A DNA stretch of 11,886 nucleotides from Pseudomonadota bacterium (lineage in GTDB: Bacteria; Pseudomonadota; Alphaproteobacteria; Acetobacterales; Acetobacteraceae): positions 1 to 11,886 of the forward strand of contig JAJXXT010000148.1 of the NCBI GenBank assembly GCA_021780935.1, written 5' to 3'. Positions within the stretch are counted from its first letter, which is position 1; each line of letters starts with the position of its first letter. The position numbers and the translations under genes are program-made. Below the pieces are notes generated by a model. The model was not told the DNA's origin. It made no database searches and worked only from the letters and a program-made list of their open reading frames with translations. Positions 6,407 through 11,886 of this stretch are shown piece by piece.

Positions 6407-7089
6407 CAGCCGAGCGCCCGGCGGAAGCGCTGGATCCAGAAGCCGATCCGTTCCGGATCCGTCTTGAGCGCGGTGCGGTTGACGATCAGCCGCGAGGTGA
6501 CCGGCGCGATCACCTCGGTTTCCACCAGATCGTTGGCCTTGAGCGTGGAGCCGGTGGCGACGAGATCGACGATGAGCCGCGAGAGGCCCAGCGTGGGGGC
6601 AAGCTCCATGGCGCCGTTGAGCGCCACCACCTCGGCCTGGATGCCGCGCTGGGCAAAGTGGCGGCGGGTCACGTTGGGATATTTGCTGGCGACGCGCACC
6701 CGCGACCAGGTGGCGGGATCGTCCTGCCCGGCGGTCGCGCGCGGCTCGGCGACCGAAATGCGGCAGGCGCCGATGCCGAGGTCGAGCGGGGCGTAGATCT
6801 CCGGATAGTCGAACTCCATCAGCACATCCGCCCCGCAGATGCCGATCGCCGCGGCACCGAAGGCGACGAAGGTCGCGACATCGAAGGAGCGGACGCGGAT
6901 GACGTCGAGCCCCGGCTCGTTGGTGGCGAAGCGCAGCGCGCGGCTGCTCTCGTCGGCGTAGGCGGGGTCGGGGACGATGCCGGCGCGCGCCAGCACCGGC
7001 GCGCATTCGTCGAGGATGCGTCCCTTGGGGAGGGCCAGCACGAGGCTGGTCGCGGCTTCGGCGACGGGGGCGGGAAAAACGGCGGTCAT
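6406..7089 (-). CDS. hisG: ATP phosphoribosyltransferase, short form
   Basis: This encodes about 227 residues from the ATG at 7089. It is the first enzyme of histidine synthesis, joining ATP and PRPP to form phosphoribosyl-ATP. Visible signatures are LVLALPKGRILDE near the N-terminus, AIGICGADVL, RVASKYPNVTRRHF, VVALNGAMELAPTLGLS and the PRPP-binding loop DLVATGSTLKANDL. It lacks the C-terminal ~70-residue regulatory domain of long-form HisG. Short forms need the HisZ regulatory subunit for activity; no hisZ is in this window, so it should lie elsewhere. A TTG at 7107 would add six residues; neither start has a clear Shine-Dalgarno. It lies 53 bases downstream of murA and overlaps hisD by one base. 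Confidence 0.95.
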   Translation of the reverse strand: MTAVFPAPVAEAATSLVLALPKGRILDECAPVLARAGIVPDPAYADESSRALRFATNEPGLDVIRVRSFDVATFVAFGAAAIGICGADVLMEFDYPEIYAPLDLGIGACRISVAEPRATAGQDDPATWSRVRVASKYPNVTRRHFAQRGIQAEVVALNGAMELAPTLGLSRLIVDLVATGSTLKANDLVETEVIAPVTSRLIVNRTALKTDPERIGFWIQRFRRALG

Positions 7090-7142
7090 GGCGCGCGGCA
7101 GATACAACGCGGCGCCGGCGATGGCCAGGGCCGCGCGGGGGG

Positions 7143-8405
7143 TTATCCCGCCAGCCGCTCGATCGAGGCGCCGCAGGCGGCGAGTTTTTCCTCCACCGCC
7201 TCGTAGCCGCGGTCGAGGTGATAGACGCGGTTGACGACGGTCTCGCCCTGGGCGGCCAGGCCCGCCAGCACCAGCGAGACCGAGGCGCGCAGATCGGTCG
7301 CCATCACCGGCGCGCCGGAGAGCAGCTTCACGCCGCGCACGATCGCCGAGGCGCCGTGCACGTTGATCCGCGCGCCCATGCGGTTGAGTTCCGGCACGTG
7401 CATGAAGCGGTTTTCAAACACCGTCTCGGTGACCATCGCGGCACCCTCAGCGACCGACATCAGCACCATGATCTGCGCCTGCATGTCGGTGGGGAAGCCG
7501 GGGAAGGGCTCGGTCATCACGTCGGTGCCGTGCAGGCCGTTGCGGCGCGAGACGGTGAGGCCGGCAGCGTCCTGGGTGATGTCCACGCCGGCATCCGACA
7601 GCGTGCGCACGACGGCGCCGAGGTCCTGGATGCGCCCGCCTTCGAGCCGCACCGAGCCGCCGGTGACGGCGGCGGCGACGGCGTAGGTTCCGGTTTCGAT
7701 ACGATCGGGGATGATGGCGTGGGTGGCGCCGTGCAGGTGGGACACGCCCTCGATGGTGAGGCGGTCGGTGCCGATCCCCTCGATGCGCGCCCCCATCGCC
7801 ACCAGGCACTGGGCGAGATCGCCGATCTCGGGCTCGCGGGCGGCGTTGGCGATCACGGTCTGGCCGTCCGCGAGGCTTGCCGCCATCAGGAGGTTCTCGG
7901 TCGCGCCGACGCTCGGGAAGGGCAGCACGATGATGGCACCCCGCAGCCGGCCCCTGGCGGTCGCGGTGATGTAGCCGCCGTCGAGGCTGACCGTGGCGCC
8001 GAGCTGTTCCAGCCCCTTGAGATGCAGATCGACCGGCCTGGTGCCGATCGAGCAGCCGCCGGGCAGCGAGACCCGCGCCTCGCCCACCCGCGCCACCAGC
8101 GGCCCGAGCACGAGCACGGAGGCGCGCATCTTGCGCACGATGTCGTAGGGCGCCTCGGTGTTGGTGATCCGCCCACCGAGGGAGAGGGTGCGCCCGTCAT
8201 TGCCGACCGGCTCCACAGCGATGCCGTGCTGCGCGAGCAGGGCGGACATGGTGCGAATATCCTCCAGCCGCGGCACGTTGGAGAGCACCAGCCGCTCGTC
8301 GGTGAGCAGGCCCGCGGCCATCAGCGGCAGGCCAGCGTTCTTGGCGCCGGATATGGCGATGGAACCTTCGAGCGGGCGGCCGCCCCGGATGCGGATTTTG
8401 TCCAT
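7143..8405 (-). CDS. murA: UDP-N-acetylglucosamine 1-carboxyvinyltransferase
   Basis: This encodes 420 residues, full length for MurA, which transfers enolpyruvate from PEP to UDP-GlcNAc as the first committed step of peptidoglycan synthesis in the cytoplasm. [14 protein letters not shown] carries the Lys22-Asn23 pair, and [15 protein letters not shown] contains Cys118, equivalent to the fosfomycin-reactive cysteine. [14 protein letters not shown] carries the catalytic Asp (~307). Further conserved segments are [10 protein letters not shown] and [13 protein letters not shown]. The protein starts [14 protein letters not shown] with GAGG 4 bases upstream. It is the first gene of the minus-strand housekeeping run and is divergent from the acetyltransferase gene. 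Confidence 0.97.
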   Translation of the reverse strand: MDKIRIRGGRPLEGSIAISGAKNAGLPLMAAGLLTDERLVLSNVPRLEDIRTMSALLAQHGIAVEPVGNDGRTLSLGGRITNTEAPYDIVRKMRASVLVLGPLVARVGEARVSLPGGCSIGTRPVDLHLKGLEQLGATVSLDGGYITATARGRLRGAIIVLPFPSVGATENLLMAASLADGQTVIANAAREPEIGDLAQCLVAMGARIEGIGTDRLTIEGVSHLHGATHAIIPDRIETGTYAVAAAVTGGSVRLEGGRIQDLGAVVRTLSDAGVDITQDAAGLTVSRRNGLHGTDVMTEPFPGFPTDMQAQIMVLMSVAEGAAMVTETVFENRFMHVPELNRMGARINVHGASAIVRGVKLLSGAPVMATDLRASVSLVLAGLAAQGETVVNRVYHLDRGYEAVEEKLAACGASIERLAG

Positions 8406-8493
8406 GGCGCCTCATACGCCCGGCCGCGCGCGTCGCGAAAGGGGCGTGTGCGCCGCCATGCGCCGGCAGCTTGGGAGGGGCGCGGCACGTGGC

Positions 8494-8527
8494 TTGCCGA
8501 TCTCCTTTACTTTTATTATGAAAGTAA
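8494..8527 (+). promoter_or_regulatory. AT-rich operator-like inverted repeat with promoter
   Basis: TTACTTT (8507-8513) and AAAGTAA (8521-8527) form a perfect 7-bp inverted repeat around a 7-base centre, conspicuously AT-rich in this GC-rich neighbourhood. It overlaps a possible promoter, TTGCCG (8494-8499) and TATGAA (8517-8522) with a 17-bp spacer, about 25 bases upstream of the acetyltransferase start. On the opposite strand CATAAT could serve as a -10 toward murA. The geometry suits a dimeric repressor site (MarR- or HxlR-like spacing); no regulator gene is in the window. Confidence 0.5.
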
Positions 8528-8551
8528 CATCCACTTCGCAAGGCACCGCCC

Positions 8552-9257
8552 ATGAGGCCCGATACCAGCGCCCTCGACCGGCCGATCTGGTCCGCCCTGA
8601 CGCAGAACCAGGCGGGGCTCGCGCAGGTCGCGGGCCCGGCGCGGCGCTACCCCGAGGACATGGCGCGGTTCGCGGCGACCGAGGACCTGTCGCCGGCGAG
8701 CATCGCCGCGCTCGCGCCGCTGTTTCCCCCGCAGGGCGCCCTCGCGCTGTTCGAGGCGACGGATGTCTCGCCGCCGCGGCTCGACTCGCGGCTCGCCCCT
8801 GGGCTCGACGTGATGCGCCGGGCCAGGGTGCTGCAGATGGTGGCGGGGGATACGCCGGTGGCGTCGGGGCCGGCGTTCACGCCGCTCGGCGAGGCCGATG
8901 TGGCCGACATGCTGGAACTGGTGGCGCGCACCAACCCCGGCCCGTTTGCCGCCGGCACGCATCGGCTCGGCCGCTATCTCGGGCTGCGCCAGGCCGGCAG
9001 GCTGGTGGCGATGGCGGGCGAGCGGATGAAGCTCGCCGGCTTCACGGAGATCAGCGCCGTCTGCACCGCGCCGGAGCTGCGCGGCCAGGGGCTGGGCGCG
9101 CGCGGTGGCGGCCCTTGTGGCACTGATCCGCGCCGAGGGCGCGGTGCCGTTCCTGCATGTTTTCGCGGATAACGCGCCAGCGATCGCGCTCTACGAAAAA
9201 CTCGGCTTCACGCTGCGGCGCGAGCTGCGACTGACGGTGTTGCGGCGGGCAGCGTAG
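8552..9257 (+). pseudogene. GNAT-family acetyltransferase (FR47-like), frameshifted
   Basis: The frame from ATG 8552 encodes an N-terminal region (MRPDTSALDRPIWSALTQNQ...) and the start of a GNAT fold, ending in FTEISAVCTAPELRGQGLG, the acetyl-CoA-binding RGQGLG motif. Around 9101-9107 the reading passes into another frame. The rest of the fold continues there as VAALVALIRAEGAVPFLHVF, ADNAPAIALYEKLGF and a TAG at 9255-9257. An extra G in GCGCGCGGTGG (or loss of two bases) explains the shift. Left unrepaired, translation runs to 9172 with an unrelated tail and loses the last third of the domain. Restored, it would be about 235 residues acetylating an unknown small molecule. A sequencing error in a GC run is possible. 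AAGG lies 8 bases upstream of the start. Confidence 0.8.
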
Positions 9258-9294
9258 TCGCCCCTCGCGGAGTGCCCACGCGGCGGCAAGCGGG

Positions 9295-10203
9295 CTATTT
9301 CGCGGCGTCGAGGCAGTAGCGGGCGACCTGTTCGTGGGTTGCGAACCACACCTGTCCCTTCGCCCTGATGTGGGCGATGTGGCGCGCCAGCAGCGGCAGG
9401 CGAGAGCGATGGCCGATGACGTGCGGGTGCATGGTCACGATGTGCAGCCCCCGCTCCTCCCAGGCGAGGTCGAACTCGGCGTTGAAGATCTCCTCGACCG
9501 AGGAGGGCGGCGTGTAGGGGCGCAGGCTCTGCATGCGGTGCATGTTGAAATAGACGGCATCGTCGCGGATCCATTCCGGTGGCAGCTCGACGATGCCGGT
9601 GGCTTCGCCGTCCGCCGTCAGCTCATACGGTTCGTCGTCGGCCATCAGCGAGGAATCATAGAGCAGCCCCATCTCGCGGATGATCATCAGCGTGTGCGGC
9701 GAGAAATCCCAGCTCGCGGTGCGCATGCCGACCGGCGGCTTGCCGGCGATCCGGTCCAGCGTCTCCGCCGCGCGCAGCGACAGATCGCGCTCCGCCTCGA
9801 CCGGCAGCGTCGTGTTGCGCTCGTGAATCCATGAATGGATGCCAATCTCGTGCCCGTCCGCCACCACGCCACGCACCTCCTCGGGGTGCAGCATCGCGGA
9901 GACCGCGGGGTAGAAGAAGGTCGCGGGAATGGCCTCGCGCTGCAGCAGGGCGCGGATGCGCGGCACGCCGCGGCGGGCACCGTACTGGCCCTGGCTGATG
10001 CGCATCGGGCTCGGGTCGGCGTCGCGCAGCGGGATGGTTTCGTGATCGGCGTCGAAGGAGAGCGCGACGGCGCAGCGAGCCCCGTTGGGCCAGGATTTCG
10101 GTGCCAGGCTGCGCCCGCCGCGCGCCCGCTCCACCATCTCGCGCCAGACATGCTCCGGCCACTGCCAGGGTTCGCCTGCAGGATGTTCGGCTGCGTCATT
10201 CAT
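9295..10203 (-). CDS. Polysaccharide deacetylase-fold (NodB-like) hydrolase
   Basis: This encodes 302 residues from the ATG at 10203, chosen because AAGGAAGG lies 7 bases upstream; an in-frame GTG at 10221 lacks such a site. The NodB-type barrel shows VALSFDADHETIPL (catalytic/metal Asp ~51), IPATFFYPAVSAM, DGHEIGIHSWIHERNTTL with the metal-binding His123-xxx-His127, VGMRTASWDFSPHTL and HIVTMHPHVIGHRSRLPLL. There is no signal peptide, so it is probably cytoplasmic. This subgroup (PuuE/HpPgdA-like) includes allantoinase-type and cyclic-imide hydrolases as well as peptidoglycan deacetylases. The cytoplasmic location and the divergent amidase make a small-molecule substrate more likely than a polysaccharide, but the substrate is not proven. 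It is convergent with the acetyltransferase gene, 37 bases apart. Confidence 0.88.
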   Translation of the reverse strand: MNDAAEHPAGEPWQWPEHVWREMVERARGGRSLAPKSWPNGARCAVALSFDADHETIPLRDADPSPMRISQGQYGARRGVPRIRALLQREAIPATFFYPAVSAMLHPEEVRGVVADGHEIGIHSWIHERNTTLPVEAERDLSLRAAETLDRIAGKPPVGMRTASWDFSPHTLMIIREMGLLYDSSLMADDEPYELTADGEATGIVELPPEWIRDDAVYFNMHRMQSLRPYTPPSSVEEIFNAEFDLAWEERGLHIVTMHPHVIGHRSRLPLLARHIAHIRAKGQVWFATHEQVARYCLDAAK

Positions 10204-10269
10204 GCGATGGCCTTCCTTCACGAAACGAGGCGCCTATGCTGCGCCCGCATCCGAACGCAGGCAACCCGC

Positions 10270-11703
10270 ATGACCGACGCCACCACGACCGACGCCGCCG
10301 CCCCGGCCACCAACTCCGACCCCGCGCTGATGAGCGCGGAGGAGTTGCTCGGCCATTACGCCAGCCTGGCACTGTCGCCGGTCGAGGCGCTGCAGGCGGT
10401 GAGCGAGCGCATCGCGCGGCACAACCCCGCGATCAACGCCTTCGCGGTGATGAACCCGGACGCGCTGCGCGCCGCGCACGAGAGTGCGGCGCGGTGGCGG
10501 GCTGGGCGGCCGCTCGGGGCACTCGACGGCGTGCCGACGACCGTCAAGGACCTGCTCGACATGCAGGGATTTGCCACGCGGCGCGGCAGCCGGCTGACGG
10601 AATCCACGCCCTCGACCGAGGACGCGCCGGCGGTAATCGGACTCAAGGCCGCCGGGGCCGTGATCATCGGCAAGACGACGACGACGGAGTTCGGCTGGAA
10701 ATCGCCGGGCGACTGCCCGCTGCACGGCGTGACGCGCAACCCGTGGAACCGCCGCCACACGCCAGGCGGCTCGTCCTCGGGGGCGGGTGCGGCGGCGGCC
10801 GCCTGTTTCGGACCGTTGCATATCGGCACCGATGCCGGCGGCTCGGTTCGCATCCCCGCCGCGTGGTCCGGGGTGATCGGCCTCAAGCCGAGCTTCGGGC
10901 GCATCCCGCAATGGCCGCTCGGCGCGTTCGGCCATGTCGCGGTGGCGGGGCCGCTGACGCGCTCGGTGCGCGACGCGGCGCTGATGCTGGGGGCCATGGC
11001 GCGCTTCGACCACCGCGACCCCTATGCGCTGCCGGACGACCGGCGCGACTGGCTGATGGGCATCGAGGACGGGGTGGCGGGAATGCGCGTCGCGGTGCTG
11101 CGCCGGCCGGGCTTCGAGGCGCCGGTGGACTGGGACGGCATCGCCGCGATCGAGCAGGCGGCCGAGATCCTTGCCGCGGCGGGAGCCGAGGTGGAGGATG
11201 CCACACCGGCGCTGCCGGACATCCGCGCGATCTTCACCCGCGTCTGGGGCGTGGCGCTGGCGCGCCTGGTGCGGTCCTTCCCGCCGGCGCGGCGCAACCA
11301 GCTCGACCCCGGGCTGCTGCTGGTGGAGGAGACCTATGCCGCCGCCACCGGCGACGAGATGCTTGAGGCCGAGGCACAGCGAGTGCTGGCCGCGCACGCC
11401 ATGGCACGGCTGCACCGCTCCTATGACCTGCTGCTGTGCCCGACCGTGCCCAGCGCCGCGCCCTCCTGCGACGCGCCGATCCCCGAGCCCGCGCAAGCGC
11501 TGTGGACGGACTGGGCGCCGTGGACATTTCTGTTCAACCTGTCGCGCCAGCCGGCGATCGCCATGCCGATGGGGATGACCGCTTCCGGCCTGCCGCGCTC
11601 GGTGCAAGTCGCGGCGGCACTGTATCGCGACGACCTCGTGCTGCGCGCCGCCAGGGTGCTGGAGCGGGCGGTGCCGGTGCCGATCCCCGACCTCGCGGGC
11701 TGA
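10270..11703 (+). CDS. Amidase (amidase-signature family)
   Basis: This encodes 477 residues from the ATG at 10270. The Ser-cisSer-Lys triad is visible: TVKDLLD (Lys93), TPGGSSSGAG (cis-Ser168) and GTDAGGSVRIPA (nucleophile Ser192). The 24-residue Ser-Ser spacing matches the family. Downstream, GLKPSFGRIPQWPLGAFGHV and VAGPLTRSVRDAALML are also characteristic. The C-terminal YDLLLCPTVPSAAP and FNLSRQPAIAMPMGM complete the fold. These cytosolic enzymes hydrolyse amides to acid and ammonia. The long open frame upstream of 10270 is a shadow of the divergent hydrolase gene. It differs from GatA in context, since no gatC or gatB is nearby. It shares a 66-base divergent gap with the deacetylase-fold gene, suggesting joint control. 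Confidence 0.93.
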   Translation: MTDATTTDAAAPATNSDPALMSAEELLGHYASLALSPVEALQAVSERIARHNPAINAFAVMNPDALRAAHESAARWRAGRPLGALDGVPTTVKDLLDMQGFATRRGSRLTESTPSTEDAPAVIGLKAAGAVIIGKTTTTEFGWKSPGDCPLHGVTRNPWNRRHTPGGSSSGAGAAAAACFGPLHIGTDAGGSVRIPAAWSGVIGLKPSFGRIPQWPLGAFGHVAVAGPLTRSVRDAALMLGAMARFDHRDPYALPDDRRDWLMGIEDGVAGMRVAVLRRPGFEAPVDWDGIAAIEQAAEILAAAGAEVEDATPALPDIRAIFTRVWGVALARLVRSFPPARRNQLDPGLLLVEETYAAATGDEMLEAEAQRVLAAHAMARLHRSYDLLLCPTVPSAAPSCDAPIPEPAQALWTDWAPWTFLFNLSRQPAIAMPMGMTASGLPRSVQVAAALYRDDLVLRAARVLERAVPVPIPDLAG

Positions 11704-11715
11704 GGCTCAGCCTCC

Positions 11716-11744
11716 CCGGGTCAGCCAGAGCCGGGTCAGCCAGA
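11716..11744. repeat. 14-bp tandem direct repeat, 15-bp period
   Basis: CCGGGTCAGCCAGA occurs at 11716-11729 and again at 11731-11744. On the minus strand each copy carries TCTGGCTGA, so the stop of the gene entering from the right is duplicated in frame 15 bases further on. Confidence 0.7.
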
Positions 11745-11886
11745 TATGGGGCGGGCGGTGCCGCGCTGCGTTGCCGCACGCAGCGCCGCCCCCATGGCGC
11801 GCGCCACCTCGCCGGCGCGCGGCAGCAGCACGTCGGCGAAGCCCGCGACCAGGCCCGCGAAGCGCGGCGTGCCGAGGAAATAGCCG
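11736..11886 (-). CDS. Unrecognised protein, C-terminal 49 residues (partial)
   Basis: The minus-strand frame entering from the right edge reads 49 codons to a TGA at 11738-11736: GYFLGTPRFAGLVAGFADVL, then LPRAGEVARAMGAALRAATQ, ending RGTARPISG. Almost every codon ends in G or C, as in the real genes nearby, and the frame has no earlier stop. This supports a genuine gene convergent with the amidase, separated by 32 bases. I do not recognise the family from this tail. Confidence 0.5.
   Translation of the reverse strand, partial: GYFLGTPRFAGLVAGFADVLLPRAGEVARAMGAALRAATQRGTARPISG

Noticed and set aside
5111..7006. A 631-codon minus-strand open frame that could be read as one large protein
   Set aside because: Its first third is only an alternative frame of hisG, without a recognisable family. 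The HisD similarity starts at 6406, exactly at the hisG stop.
7092..7137. CGCGCGGC/GCCGCGCG inverted repeat in the murA-hisG gap
   Set aside because: Low-complexity GC sequence with a 30-base loop; expected often by chance in this composition.
9258..9294. Terminator between the acetyltransferase and the convergent hydrolase gene
   Set aside because: No convincing stem followed by a T-tract on either strand.
3010..9834. Several long plus-strand open frames opposite RNase, hisD, murA and the deacetylase gene
   Set aside because: They are Arg/His/Pro/Ala-rich translations typical of antisense frames in high-GC genes and show no domain signatures.
9835..11703. A 622-codon plus-strand frame suggesting a longer amidase
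   Set aside because: The part before 10270 is antisense to the deacetylase-fold gene and resembles no amidase N-terminus; family similarity starts after 10270.
1..11886. CRISPR array, rRNA, riboswitch or replication origin
   Set aside because: No regularly spaced repeats, rRNA core sequences, recognisable aptamer or DnaA-box cluster were seen.

Overview
The window looks like a chromosomal segment of a high-GC alphaproteobacterium, most likely Rhodospirillales/Acetobacteraceae-like. The basis is the minus-strand run murA-hisG-hisD-infA-maf-RNase E/G-yacG, a short-form HisG, and very high third-position GC. The genus cannot be fixed from the sequence.

Region 1 (about 1-2690) is accessory DNA with visibly lower GC. 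It holds the 3' end of an IS5-type transposase, a single-gene IS1-type transposase on the minus strand, a divergent P63C-domain protein on the plus strand, and a small basic protein on the minus strand whose 3' end overlaps the P63C gene. The transposase/P63C gap carries four copies of an ATGCTTGCAT-like word arranged with near-perfect mirror symmetry. A separate 15-bp perfect inverted repeat brackets the P63C/small-gene pair. The P63C and small proteins share a GGxARxxKL..E.RAEIAKxAAxxRW segment. The block lies against the 3' end of a tRNA-Phe gene, a common integration site. This is the part of the window most likely to hold something undescribed; what it does is unknown.

Region 2 (2690-8405) is housekeeping, all on the minus strand and probably one or two transcripts. 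In transcription order it is murA (peptidoglycan precursor), hisG and hisD (histidine synthesis), infA (IF-1), maf (nucleotide pyrophosphatase), a short RNase E/G-type protein, yacG, then tRNA-Phe(GAA). Several junctions are coupled: hisG/hisD share one base, maf/RNase overlap as GTGA, and RNase/yacG overlap by 8 bp. A strong GC hairpin separates hisD from infA, and a 16-bp palindrome sits just upstream of the maf start.

Region 3 (8406-11886) is metabolic. A GNAT acetyltransferase gene, divergent from murA, is broken by a frameshift and sits behind an AT-rich inverted repeat that looks like an operator. Next come a divergent pair, a polysaccharide-deacetylase-fold hydrolase (minus) and an amidase-signature enzyme (plus), whose pairing suggests small-molecule amide or imide breakdown. 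The window ends in the C-terminal part of an unrecognised minus-strand gene.
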